Below are positions 12,267 to 24,150 of a stretch of DNA of 64,000 bases, piece by piece (within the stretch, counting starts at the first letter, position 1; every line of letters starts with the position of its first letter). The position numbers were made by a program, and so were the translations under genes. The stretch spans positions 1 to 64,000 of the forward strand of contig CAJQUW010008956.1 of assembly GCA_907163375.1 (NCBI GenBank), in the 5' to 3' direction. The notes under the pieces are model-generated. The model searched no databases and had not been told where the DNA came from. It worked only from the letters and a program-made list of their open reading frames with translations. The DNA comes from Prostheceraeus crozeri (lineage: Eukaryota; Platyhelminthes; Polycladida; Euryleptidae).

Positions 12267-13689
12267 TTGTTAGCTGACACTGGCTATCTTCAATTGTTCG
12301 AAACGCCCAAGACAGCTGAAAGTGACGCATCCAAGTGCAAAAGAATTACTTGCCAATATCCTGAAGAATTCAAAGTAACACCAAGGAATGAACTTTTCTG
12401 TGTGCTTTGTGAATGCCCGGTGAAATACGCGAAACAGTTTATGATTGACAGTCATCGCAAAAGTGCGACGAAGTTACAAAGAATTACCTCTTCATCATCA
12501 GTAACCACCTCAACAAAATATGAAAGTCAGACCTTTTTGAACTTCAAACCTGATCTGGCTAAGCATGTAACAACAGCGTTTTTAGCCGCTGACATTCCTT
12601 TACATAAATTGGAGCATCAAGCGATACGAGATTTATTTGATTTTATGGGTCATCATTGCCCAACTGAGTCATCATGTCGGCAACATGTGCCAAAACTCTT
12701 TCAGTTAGAACAACAGAAATTGTTTCGATATGTGAATGGAGAAAAAATATTTATAGTGGTGGACGAAACGGAAATTTCTGGTCGGAAGTTTATGAACATT
12801 CTTGTAGGAATTCTAGAAAAGCCTGAAGATACTTATCTATATGACTGTATACAGCTAGAAGGAAACATCAATCATCAAACAGTGTGCCATGCTATTGATG
12901 ATGTTGTTAAAGATTTAAATGTTCATCGCAAAAATTTCCTTTTACTGCTATCTGATGCAGCTCGTTATATGACTCTTGCGGGCAAAACTTTGAAGTCTAT
13001 GTATCCATCATTATTTCATGTAACGTGTATGGCGCACCTGTTGCACAACTGCAATGCTTGTGAAGTCGAAGTATGAGGCTGTCGACAGTTTGATTTCCTC
13101 AATCAAGGCTGCCACTGTTAAAAATGGTGATCGCCGTCTTCTTTTTCCATCGATTGGAAGTCCACCAAAGCCGGTCGTAAGCAGGTGGGGAACATGGTTA
13201 AACGCGGCTTTTTGGTATGCAGACCACTTTTCCGACGTCAAACAAATTGTGTTGGGTTTCGAGGATGATGGATTACTTCTAAGTCGTGCAAAATCTGCAG
13301 TTTCCAGCACAGTAATTGTTGACCAACTCGTGGATGTGGCAACGTATAGACCTCTGCATCATCTAATGGAGCGATTCGAAGGAACCAACTACAACATTTG
13401 TCAGGTAATACAGGACGTAAACAGTCAGGATTTCGGAATTAATCTCTGTGAAATCAAATCATATATAAACTTGCGTTTATCTAAGAATGATATCATGGAG
13501 ATCGTTAACTTGACACGTGACGATATTTCAACAACTGAATACAATCTTCTGTTGTGTGCACAATCAACCACAGCTGCGATCGAACGAAGCTTTTCCCAGT
13601 TGAAAAATTTCCTGCGTTTTAACAGAAACTTTCCTCCCCAAAACATTAAATACTCTGCAATAATGAATTACAACGCCAGCAAAAATTAA
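12267..13689 (+). pseudogene. hAT-superfamily transposase, one frameshift
   Basis: Two overlapping open frames (12267-13076 and 13054-13689) form one protein. Near the N-terminus FCVLCECPVKYAKQF and a following His form a BED/CGGBP1-like zinc finger. VDETEISGRKF holds the likely first catalytic Asp. LLSDAARYM and HVTCMAHLLHN match the hAT second-Asp and C-x2-H blocks. TTAAIERSFSQLKNFL is the hAT C-terminal dimerisation/Glu block. A one-base shift near 13052-13062, right after the C-x2-H block, breaks the frame. The first piece has no ATG at its start and is preceded by a splice-acceptor-like TTTTTGTTAG (about 12264), so an upstream exon is possible. Total length, about 470 codons, is near normal for compact hATs. 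Confidence 0.75.
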
Positions 13690-14874
13690 CTCGTTGTTTA
13701 AGAGGCATTCCTTCTTTTCGTGAAGAACTTTGTATTTGTGGGATCAATAGTAAAATGTGTTTCTTTAATTAAAACAAGTAACGTTTTCATGTGAGTCTGA
13801 AATGATGTTTTCTTTGGTTAAACAAAACTGAATTAGGTAAAAAGATTGGGTAAAAATTTTACATTTAAGTCAAAATCTTAGGTTAAAATTTACTTCAAAT
13901 AAAGTCAAAATTCGTAATATTTTAGGTCAATAAAAAACCGCCCTACAGTAAAATCTCATATTGATAAGCAATAAATATTTTTCATTTTTTTCTTGTATGC
14001 CGATGGTACACACAGAAAGCTATAAACTGCAATTGGAATTTCAACATTAGTTTTTAATCACAGCAAACTTAATACTTCACAGTGCAATTATCTCTATGAG
14101 TAAATCTCTACATGTATAATCTCAATAAGGTATACCCACAGAATTAGATTCATCTGTGCGCGCTTCGGTTTCCTAGAAAAGAAGAATCATATCTAGCCTT
14201 AATATCGGAATGGCACATAACAGAATTAGACAACTTGCTCCTTCTCGAATGGATAATTCGTGTATCGCTTGCTATTGGAAATGGCAAACAATAAGCTGTC
14301 AGCAGAGGACACCAGAGCCAGTGAGAGATGCGTGCGTGCTGTGATATCACTTCGTATACACCAAAACACACATCGCTGTCTTAGCTTCGATTCAGTGTAT
14401 GCACTATACAGTGAGAAATTCCGAGGAGAGGATGTGAAATCATCAAGTAAACTAATTTTCGTACGCCTGCTACCTTCTTTAATAATGATCGGAAGGGTCA
14501 ACATTATGGAGAAAACTTGTGCGCAATGATCTGAATTCTTCGAATCTGAAGGAATTTTGGCAATCGAAACACTTTGCTGGAACTCACATTAATTCGCAAG
14601 CGACGCACGACTTTCTTCCTATCTCTTTAAGGTATAAGGAATTCCTTTTTGCCGACTTAATAGGTTCCTCAAAATATTTAATTGTGAGTATACCAGATTA
14701 TTACATAGTTGTAGAATCGCATTTCAGAATCACTTCTATATCTGATAAAATTTGTTCGCAGGGAAAATCTTGGTAGAGAGAGATTGTATCGCGGATGTCT
14801 ATGATCCTAATAATCTGGCACACTTTATAGCGGATAGAGGATAGCTATACAATTCTCTGACATAGCTTGTGAAA
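13690..14874. other. hAT 3' flank and anonymous sequence
   Basis: The right-hand GTCAAAA cluster of the hAT lies at 13850-13935. Beyond it no gene is supported. Confidence 0.45.
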
Positions 14875-15002
14875 TTATTTAGGATAGGATAGGAGGTGTA
14901 TATTTCAAATCAATAAAAATCAATCAATTTCATAAGATATACATAGAAATATGGAAATAGATTTAGAAGATACATTGAACAGACAGCAAATTTCTGAAAT
15001 GA

Positions 15003-17615
15003 TCATAGATTACAACTTTGATTATGTAGTTCTGTACAAAATGGTATGAACGATGACTGACGGCTTAAAGTGCGAGAATAGAGCACAACCAGCTTTTGAC
15101 GATGTCGAGATCTGGCAAATGTAGGAGGGACTAAATGAAACAAAAGATTATTTGAGTTCTGAATATCATGTAAGGTCTTTAAGGCAGCAACATTTCTTCT
15201 GATGTAAATTGGTGTAAACTTGTCACAGTTGCAATACATTCCACAGATAATACGGTGAGTCCGGCGCCGAACTTTTTCCATTTTTTCCGAGCACTTGTTG
15301 TTGATACCGATTAATAAAGGTGAATTATATTCAAGAGTTGACAAAACGGTGGCATTATAAATCATGATAAGCTCATGTTTTGTCAAATAATTTTTCATAC
15401 GCTTGATTACATAGAGACGCTGACTAGCTTTTTTACACAAATAATTCACAAAAGTGTCCCATGTGAGATCTGCGTTGTAAAAACACCAAGAATCTTTAAG
15501 TGATCGACAAAATTGACATTCAAAGGAGAAAACATTACTGTCTTTCGTTTTATAAATAAACATTTGGTTTTTTCACTATTCAAGGATAGCCCATGGGTCT
15601 GACACCAAATATTTACATTATCAATTTCATGTTTGACAAAACTCTCAACATTCTCCGACAATCACAACATCGTCTGCATATTTAGACATTAGGCTGTAGG
15701 AATGAAAAGGGACAAGTGAGTTCATGTGAATACCGAACATAAAAGGTGAAAGTTTGCCTCCTTGAGGCACACCAGATGTAACTGGTACGGTGAAACTTAC
15801 ACAATTCATAAGTGTGACACGTTGTGTCCTATGCTGCAAGAAGCTACAGCACCAATGAATGAAGTTTGATGGTAAATCAGCGTCAATGAGGGATTTTATC
15901 AGATCCAAGTAATTTGAGTTTGTCAAATGCTTTCGCCATGTCAAATGATATACCAACAACACCAATATTATCAAGATTGTCCATCGTAGATGTAATATAA
16001 TCATGTATTTTTATATTGGCATGAACAGTGGAGTACCCAGGACGAAACCCAAACTGATTGTCGCCATATGCAAGAATCATCAGAGGTTTCAAAGAGTCTA
16101 TCACATATTCCTCAAGAACCTTTGAGAACACGGGAAGAACTGAAATGGGTCTAATGTCGTTTACAGATGGGTTTTTAGCCTTCGGCAGCGGTGTTACATT
16201 GGCTAATTTCCATTGGGTCGGAAAGGTTTTGGTCTCTATGGACAGCGCAATAATATGAGTGAGGGACCCAGACAGCTCTTCGCAGGCAGCCTTAGCTAGG
16301 AATGATGGAAATTCATCACATCCGGAAACCTTTGATGATTTTAGTTGCACAAGAAAATGTTTCGTCTTTCCAACAGACACATCAATTTTCCAAGGTTCAT
16401 TAGATTCTTTGATCAAATTAAACACATTTGTCCAATCTGGCAAATCAGAGAAATTCTGCTGTAAGGCTTGATTAATGATCTGGACAGCTTCAGAGTTTGA
16501 GTTGAAAATAGTAGTGATATTATTAGCTGGAGTTAAGACTTTCCATATATCATTTGGTTTTTTCCGCAATCTTTGAATCCAAGCCTTTTTTGCGATTTCG
16601 AACTCTTCTCGGACTTTGTTTCGATAATGGCAGTATTGCGTGAAATTATGTTCCCGATAAGCAGCGTAGCGACGATTGACAAGTAACTTTAATTTTGGAG
16701 TGAACCATGGCTTTTCTATACCACTCATCTTAACATACTGATACGGAACAGTTTTAAGAGCTTCCTGGATGTACTCATAAAATATAGCACATTTTTCATC
16801 TAAAGAGACTTCAGATCTATAAAACAAAGTCCAGGGTAACATAGTAAGGGATCTTTTGAAACTTTCTACATGAGACCTTCTGAAATCATAGAGTTTACAA
16901 AAATATGATTTGTCACTCGTATTTTCAATATGTAAACAAGACTTTAAAAGAACAACACAATGATCTGAATTTCCGATTGGAGGTTCAATCGATAAGGGTG
17001 ACAGAGTATCTGTTGCGTCATTATTAGGACTACTATTATTACATGCATAATACGATGAAAATAGAAATTCACTTATTAAGATTTTATCAAGGATAGAAGT
17101 CACCAGCTGCACCAAATGCAAGGATTGCTCTAATTCTGCAGTGCTTAGATGATTTAAATCTCCAGCAATTATCACATTTGAAAAGGAAGAATCATTGCAA
17201 AAATTCAACAAAAATCTATCACATTTTGGCATTGAAGGGCATTTAAATCTGGAGGAACATACAAAATAATGATCAGGATACTTTCTTCTATGAGTGTGAA
17301 ACTCAAGCAATCAACAAAAGGTGGAAGATTGTCTATCTGATGGATGATGAAATATAGCGAATTGCGCAGATATAAGCACACACCTCCACCACGTCTGCCA
17401 TCTTGACGGTCATGACGGTACAAAGAATACCCTTGCAGTTGAAGTTCAGTGTCAGATATGTATTCTGTTAGCCAAGTTTCACAAATAGCAATAACATCAG
17501 GTTTGCGTGTAGCAGCTAAAAGAGCAAACTCATCAAATTTAGGGCGTATGGATTGAATATTAGTTAACAACAGGGACGGCACGATTATAGATGGTGACCG
17601 CGTAAAAGCCCTCAT
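15003..17615 (-). pseudogene. LINE ORF2: AP endonuclease and reverse transcriptase
   Basis: The protein is spread over several minus-strand frames (17205-17615, 15883-17310, 15645-16004, 15446-15661, 15003-15563). Endonuclease blocks in order: LLTNIQSIRPKFDEF, VIAICETWLT (catalytic Glu), RRGGGVCLYLR, VIIAGDLNHLS, SDHCVVLL. Reverse transcriptase blocks: TPLPKAKNPSVNDIRPIS, QFGFRPGYST, SFDMAKAFDKL (motif A Asp), GVPQGGKLSPFMFG, and SKYADDVVIVG (YADD motif C). The C-terminal piece carries a thumb-like region. At least three frameshifts separate the blocks. In life it nicks target DNA and primes cDNA synthesis there. The fold order and the ORF1 type fit the CR1/Jockey group. Confidence 0.85.
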
Positions 17616-18345
17616 TGAAAATTTTTAAGTTCTTGTCTTGTTCTGATTAAATTTCTGTATATAACCACGTCTTCCCCAGATTCCTTTCGCTGTTTGAGTT
17701 CTTGCCACAAGGCCATGTATTGTTTCCGCTGCAGTAGTGTTAAGTCGTTGTTGATAAAGACTTTTGAATATTTGTCGAATCGCTTTAAAGATTTTGACTT
17801 GCTCATTACAGAAGCTTTTGTTTCAGTGCTATCAAACCGTACACATAGTAACCTTGAGCTGCTGGGTTTCATCTTGCCAATACGACGAAACGATTCAACT
17901 GATTCCGGTTCGATTTCCAATTCTTTCAATGAATCGTGTAAATTGGATTCATCAGTTTCCTTTCTTTCAGCCAGGCTTCCCGTACTTCTTTCTCTCCCTC
18001 AAACCAGATATTATAACATTCCGTTTCTTGGTAAAACGTGATTCAGTCTCATTGATGATCATATCGGTGAAATCTCTATTGTCTATCTTCATCACATCAA
18101 TCTGAGTTTGAAGAGAGTCACAAGTAGTTCTTAACGCTTTTTGTTCTTCCACCAATAGAGATTGTTGAATCAATGTGTCTGAGAAATGCCAAGAATTTTG
18201 TGTCCATAATTCTCTCAATGTCGGCTTTCGAGACAGGTCTATTTTCTGATTGGTCCATGGATTCGTCATAACTAGTAACAGCGTCCTTAAGTGTTTCTGA
18301 CAATTGTTCTTTCGTCAACTTGCCAATCTGGGTTGCTGACATGCG
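17612..18345 (-). pseudogene. LINE ORF1 (RNA-binding chaperone type)
   Basis: Three overlapping frames give an ORF1-like protein. A start region (MSATQIGKLTKEQL) is followed by a heptad-rich stretch (about 18010-18190) ending in NVIISGL, the first strand of the RRM-like fold. The last part (17612-17929) has ESFRRIGKMKPSSSRLLCVR and the RNL end typical of CR1/Jockey ORF1 proteins. ORF1 binds the element's RNA. Two frameshifts break it. Its end overlaps the start of ORF2 by a few bases. Confidence 0.65.
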
Positions 18346-18890
18346 GGGGGTTTTTAATTCTCTCCTTTGAAGACATTTTGCCAGCTCCAAAATATAATGG
18401 TTGCGCGAACTCGAACCACAGACTTGAGGCTGATGAACGTTGACAAAGCTCACCAGACCACCGCAACAACTGTTTGCTCAAATTGCACCAAAATTCTTGT
18501 TGTTATAATGCAAGTGACGTCACAAAACCGATCGATAATCGTGAAAAATTGTGGTAGGCAGCGTTTCTGAAAAGCACGTTGATCAGCTGATTTACAAGCG
18601 ACTGTGGTCGCGCCAGAACAATACGCTGTATTGTTGGGCTTGAAAGTCTAAATATAGCACAGAATGGAATTTCACTGATGTGAATGCGAAGACGAAGCGC
18701 CGATAGATCACACCGATGAACAGATCTCAGACACAAAGAGATGACCACAAAAAAACAGTCCAAAATAGGAGAAAAGGTATCCAGCGAAGGTAGCAAACCA
18801 CTCGAGGTGAAAGAGAACTCCACAACGGTCAGAATGATATAAAATTCCCACCAACTTGACAGAAATGCACTGCAATATAGCACAAAAGAG

Positions 18891-19796
18891 AGAGAAGATT
18901 TGAAATATTTCTCTCGGGATTCATCAAATAATTTCCTTCTCTATATTTCCTGTCTCATATTTTCAACGAACGGTGGTATGGGTCCTGAATGCCTGCGCTT
19001 TCATAAAAACATGACAGACATGATATCAAGGAAAACTCGCGAAAAATATTGCCATGTATGTAGCGCATGGCCCATGTATTAATAGGATCCATCGACGAAT
19101 TCCATGGTAATTGAGCGCATACTGTAATCTGCCACTGTCCATTGCTGTTGATACCCCGCCTTGTGGTATGTTATGCTCCATAACCTGCAACAGCAAGATT
19201 TCACGACTTCAGTATTGTGTATTGATTAAGTGGTGCAGAATTTTCTTCAATCATTGAGCAACCTCGAAGGACATCTTTGATTCTTGATGCTGCTATAAGT
19301 TCACTCATTCCTAGAGGAAGTCATAAAATGCACAATATTAGCAGACAAACTTTCAATGCCATCAGATTTAAATGAAAATCATCATCCTCTAGGAATCTCA
19401 GTTACAACTACATAAAATAAACTAAGATTAAGCCTACTGTACAAAATATAACTGTAATGAATAAATTTATAATGAACTTTGAAGAAAAGAAAAAAGGAAA
19501 ATAAAATACATGTGAAACTACAACACGAGTATGGGTACTGAACTTGCTAGAATCGACCTACAACGTCTCACCTGGAACTACTCATGAAGAAAATGAAATA
19601 AGGAACTAGACTTGTTATAAATGGACCGATTGGTGTCTAACTATTCATGAAATTTAATCTATCTCTCAAGAGGACCGGTCTGTGTCCCATCATATCCAGC
19701 CTTAATCCGCAAACAATTATGACAAGGGTAATCTGCATACGACGGAAGATGCTATCAATCACCTATTTCACTACAGATGGGAAAGGAGATTTTCAA
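18891..19796. other. Anonymous sequence
   Basis: No gene or named repeat is supported. A-rich patches occur at about 19480-19510. Confidence 0.45.
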
Positions 19797-20080
19797 TGAC
19801 GCAAGTCGGATAATTTGACGCAGAAAACCATTTTTACCAACTGAATTCGTCACTTCAGATACGTGACGTGACGCAAGTCGGTCTTTATGACGCAAATGGT
19901 ATATTAGACGCAAGAAGTATATTTGACTCAAGCTGAAGTAAATGAAAATTGAAGTCAGACTTTTTGACGCAGTTCGGATATTTGACTCAAAATCATGAAA
20001 TAAATTCTGAAAACTTCCTGACGCGTCCGAACAATTTGACGCATTTGGTATATTTGACTCAAAAACGATCGATAATGCAA
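19797..20080. repeat. Left array of TGACGCAAGTC-type motifs
   Basis: About eleven variants of TGAC(G/T)CAA(G/A)TC(G)GA are spaced roughly 20-35 bp apart. The outermost is an exact TGACGCAAGTC at 19797. The reverse-complement motif array lies at 27290-27604, so the two form an inverted pair 7.8 kb apart. Confidence 0.7.
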
Positions 20081-21200
20081 TGCGGTATATTCATATGTAA
20101 ATGTACGGACAGAAGTTCTCTCAACAATTTTATGTATCGAATAAAGCGCTTATCTCAAAAGAATAAGCTAACATGGAATCAAATAGGCCTATATCAAATG
20201 ATGCCCAAGATTTACAATCTAAGTTCAGACAGCGGTTCATGGTAAATTTTGCATCACAGAAATAAGGCGATCATGCTTTCTTCCAATGCAATGTTATCCA
20301 CTGCTAGAATTATTTGTCAAGATAATTTGCTTTATTAAGTTTCAATGATCATCACACTATAAATGAGCTAATCGCAGGGGCAATTTTCTGTCATCTGGAA
20401 CATTCATCGTAATCGAAATATAATTTGCAGAATGTTCGAATCGATCAATTACAAAATTGCCATCTCATGTCAAGTAATGAGACCGAAAAGTTGACACTCT
20501 GTTTGTCAGGAGGGCAACGACATGGCCTGAATAGTAGGCCTTGCCTACATTCTTTGGTTTATTCACAGGATCGTCAAGTAGGCAAGTCATTCCTTGAAAA
20601 TGCATGAAACTGAAGGAAGGACTTGTGGAATTGAAACTGAGAAATTGTTTAGGTCTAATTTTTGGAAGGTGAATTTAGCAAGGAAGTGGAAGGGAGCACA
20701 GTATGGAAGTTACAATATCCGAAAGCAATGGACCTATTGTCAATAAGATCTTTGTAAAGCGATATAACAGCAGAGCATTTATAGGCCTCACACCAAGTGA
20801 GGAAAAACTTGACAACAATAATAAATATGAACAGGACAAAGAACAAGAATAGAAGGATATCAGCAGATGTCACTTCCCTTTCAGACTATGATTTTCAATG
20901 ATTTTTGTTATTTTCTTGATATTGTTATTTATGAATTGAAGCCAAAATAGGCTACCAAAATTCACTCTAAGCATTCGATAGGGCTCTGAGGTTCTTAAAG
21001 ATATTTTTATATGCTGGGATTAGAAAATGGGAGAATCTAAAAAAACAAGAAATCGCAGTGGGCAGCAATGGTATGAATGCACATGTAGACATACGATAAT
21101 TAGACTTCTAAAATATCTGTCACATGCATGTGCAGATATCATCATTACGAGAAAACATTACTGTCTACTTTCGTCTACATTGTACCATAGTTAAATTAGG
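20081..21200. other. Anonymous sequence between the inverted arrays
   Basis: No gene is supported and no transposase signature was found. Confidence 0.45.
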
Positions 21201-21249
21201 CACAATGATGATGCTGAAGCACTGCATGTCGCCTTCTTTAAATCGCACC

Positions 21250-21540
21250 CCTCCGAGCAAACGGATACCCGATCAGAATCTTATAGTTTCTCCGGATATC
21301 CACGGATCTTCACGGCTGAACGGATGCACACCATTATTTCTACGCCAGGAGCCGCTTGGATATCCAGTCTATCACCGCGGACAACAAATTTTTATCCCAA
21401 GGAGATCAGTATCTTATAAGCGGATATGTTTGATATCCAACCGATATCTGGTTCGTTGTTTTTGACGGATATCCGTGCTATCGGCTGTGCTTTCTGGTTA
21501 TCCGCCTGGCATCCCTTTGTTAACAATGGATATGTAGCAA
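21250..21540. repeat. GGATATCC-rich repeat, MITE-like
   Basis: Repeated CGGATATC, GGATATCC and GATATCCA occur at irregular spacing over about 290 bp that is GC-richer than its surroundings. It has no coding capacity. It is probably a non-autonomous repeat whose ends I cannot fix. Confidence 0.35.
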
Positions 21541-21569
21541 TCGCGATGTCAGTTTGCTATTAAAACAGA

Positions 21570-22524
21570 AAAGTTATCAGTTAGCCAAACTGCTGTATTA
21601 TTATCCAATCTTACAAATTTTCACCGATATGACGGCCTGTTCACGTAAAAAGGATTTTCAAATTACATCTTACATAAAAATCAAAATATCAATGTCTGAT
21701 AAGTTGAACATTCATCTTTGTTATTGAGGCTTGGTTTCATAGATTTTATTAATATGGACTCTCTGAAACGTAGGTTAATGTTGTTTGTATCAAACGCTAT
21801 GATTTTGACTGTAAACGGGAAAGCTATGTTAGGAGAGCAACTTAGGTGATGTTTGAGTACACTTGAGTCTTTGTTTGTGGCATGTTCTTTAATGCGTGTA
21901 TGGAGTGAACGGACTGTACTCCCGATATGATTGCTTTTACACGTTTTGCTACCATAGCTCTCAAACAGATATTGTTGTCAGCAATAACGCACTGATTCAA
22001 TTTACACTTATGTTTGGAATGTGATTTTCTCAAAGCCATTCGTAAATAGAAAATCACATTACAAACATAAGTGTAAATTGAATCAGTGCGTTATTGCTGA
22101 CAACAATATCTGTTTGAGAGCTATGGTATTGTATGAAATAACATGCAAAACGTGTAAAAGCAATCATATCGGGAGTACAGTCCGTTCACTCCATACACGC
22201 ATTAAAGAACATGCCACAAACAAAGACTCAAGTGTACTCAAACATCACCTAAGTTGCTCTCCTAACATAGCTTTCCCGTTTACAGTCAAAATCATAGCGT
22301 TTGATACAAACAACATTAACCTACGTTTCAGAGAGGCCATATTAATAAAATCTATGAAACCAAGCCTCAATAACAAGGATGAATGTTCAACTTATCAGAC
22401 ATTGATATTTTGATTTTTATGTAAGATGTAATTTGAAAATCCTTTTTACGTGAACAGGCCGTCATATCGGTGAAAATTTGTAAGATTGGATAATAATACA
22501 GCAGTTTGGCTAACTGATGACTTT
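21570..22524. repeat. Near-perfect long palindrome of Penelope DNA
   Basis: The left arm 21570-22030 and the right arm 22048-22524 are reverse complements with very few differences, around a 17-bp spacer (22031-22047). The left arm lacks 16 bp present in the right arm near 22125-22150. Both arms are the 3' part of a Penelope-like element meeting at their truncated 5' sides. The near identity of the arms suggests a recent event or gene conversion. Such a foldback would form a hairpin in single-stranded DNA. Confidence 0.85.
22048..22413 (+). pseudogene. Penelope-like element, GIY-YIG endonuclease (right arm)
   Basis: The frame carries LYEITCKTCKSNHIGSTVRS, then LHTRIKEH and REAILIKSMKPSLNNKDECS. 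This gives Cys-x2-Cys-x3-(Y/H)IG-x-T-x-R, the Arg/His of the active site, the catalytic Glu in REAILIK and the usual PSLN tail. The GIY-YIG domain is complete, but the reverse transcriptase is missing upstream, where the palindrome centre cuts it off. The mirror copy in the left arm is frameshifted by its 16-bp deletion. In active elements this domain nicks the target DNA. Confidence 0.75.
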
Positions 22525-23646
22525 TTTGATTTAATTTAAAAATGCTGCTTAAAGAAAATTATATCTCATTATTGAATATCAGTTTGCTCTCCCTACGCTG
22601 TCATCTAGTATTTGATTTCGATATTCGTTGGTTATACATTCGATGCGTGAAGCTATCCGCAAATGATGAACAATCCAAAAACCAACTAATCCTCAGATCG
22701 GACAGATAATTGTAATCTATACAATCCGGGGATCCACTGGCTTCTGGCACAGTTTTTGACTGAAAGCCGAATGACGATTCTCATCTTACCTACTTGCACG
22801 TACACACAACTAAAAACATTCATTCAAGCAATTCATGCAGTAACAGAAAAAACAGACAAAAATAACAGAGATGCCGACAAGCCTCAAGCAACGTAATTTT
22901 TAATCCAGTGGATACAGCAGCGCATCCATGAGGATTCAAAACTACCGACTTTGAGGTATACATGAAAAATTACTGAAAATACTTGTATTTTTCAACATTA
23001 GGAGGCTTGCCAAATCTGAATGTGAATAGCCTCACAGACAGATTTGCGTGCATAGAAAATGATCTGAAGAAACTGCATATAAAAAATCTTCGTCCTATTG
23101 CATCGAAATGTGTTTTTCTTTGATCGTATCTGACAAGATAAGGAACCGGATAGAACTCGACAGATGCGCAGCTTCGTGGTAGGCTTATTTCATTCTGTAA
23201 AAGTCTCATTTTCGGCATTGTTCCTAGCAGAATCTCGTTGTGGCTGTTTGACTATTTCTGTGGAACTAGTGATCTTTGAACTCGTGCGATCAGACCATAG
23301 CAATAGATTAGGCCTATTCATGTATTCGACCGCTCTGTGTCACTCGAAAGGAAGTAACACTGAAGACGCGTAGCGCCAGACGATTTAGGCAGATCATTTG
23401 AAAGGTATATGCAGTGTTACTGAACTAAAAATCTATGACATCAAAAATCCAAGATTTTGATCTGTAAATGACTGAAATCAATGATAATTTTCTACAGAGC
23501 CCATGCAGCTCAGAACATTAAAGCATGTCAAGCTTGAGATATCTACTAATCATAATTGTGAAACATAGGAATCTCCTTAATGCCATTTTCAATGGGAACG
23601 AGAAGATGGATGGTGAAATGCTCCTACCTCAATGGTATCACACAGC
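22525..23646. other. Anonymous sequence
   Basis: No gene is supported. Confidence 0.45.
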
Positions 23647-23688
23647 AAATTAGACGGTCTTAATCATGCAATAAAGGCCGTCTAATTT
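23647..23688. repeat. Perfect 11-bp hairpin
   Basis: AAATTAGACGG and CCGTCTAATTT flank a 20-bp loop. It is isolated, with no gene on either side, so no role is proposed. Confidence 0.5.
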
Positions 23689-23825
23689 GGAATTGGAGCT
23701 ATATAAACGACTTTCATAGAAAAATGACATGTGAAATATTGGCGGACAACCCTATACTAACAATGAAATCGATGACATACCACCCGGCCGTAATGGAATG
23801 GCAAAAAGAATGTTTAGGCTCACAT

Positions 23826-23895
23826 AATAGGGTCCAGTAGTTGAAATGATTCCGAGTTTTATTTAAGTAAACCTTCTTCAGAGAATTGTCGTGTG
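23826..23895 (-). repeat. Penelope terminal-repeat remnant with CTGAAGA
   Basis: On the minus strand CTGAAGA (23875-23881) is followed by GGTTTAC and an AAAACTCGGAATC stretch, a degenerate form of the CTGANGA-stem-GAAAC arrangement seen elsewhere in the window next to Penelope pieces. Confidence 0.35.
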
Positions 23896-24099
23896 GCATG
23901 CACTTCTACTCCTCTATAGTAAAATTGTCAATTCGAAGATGAAGCAAGACAAAAAATCCTTATAACGTTATGTTTCTGGCAACTTCTGCAAAAGATTTTG
24001 ACCAATTATTGTAAGGGTAGAATTATTTAACCCACTGCGTAAATAACTATGCTTGTCCCTCCTGACGCTCTACTGACTTTCTGTTGATTGTTTTTAGCT

Positions 24100-24150
24100 T
24101 TTTTGCCCCTTAAAAAGCGTGAATACACGAAACGTCGGTCCTGTAGGCCT
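24100..24150 (+). repeat. Penelope terminal-repeat remnant with GAAACGTCGG
   Basis: A CGTG/CACG mini-stem is followed by GAAACGTCGGTC, resembling stem II and the GAAA side of a hammerhead core. The CUGANGA side is lost (CTTAAAA). No coding remnant is attached. Confidence 0.35.

Larger units (their letters stand above)
14875..18890 (-). mobile_element. CR1/Jockey-type non-LTR retrotransposon (LINE)
   Basis: A two-ORF LINE reads leftwards: ORF1 at about 17.6-18.35 kb, then endonuclease plus reverse transcriptase at about 15.0-17.6 kb. The 3' end on the minus strand falls in a short ATTGATT/CCTATCCTATCC repetitive tail near 14880-14930. Sequence upstream of ORF1, to about 18.89 kb, has no coding motif and is probably its 5' UTR. 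All frames are interrupted by shifts, so the copy is inactive, but it is close to full length. Confidence 0.75.

Noticed and set aside
16058..16471. Plus-strand frames opposite the LINE reverse transcriptase
   Set aside because: Antisense shadows of ORF2, whose motifs are on the minus strand.
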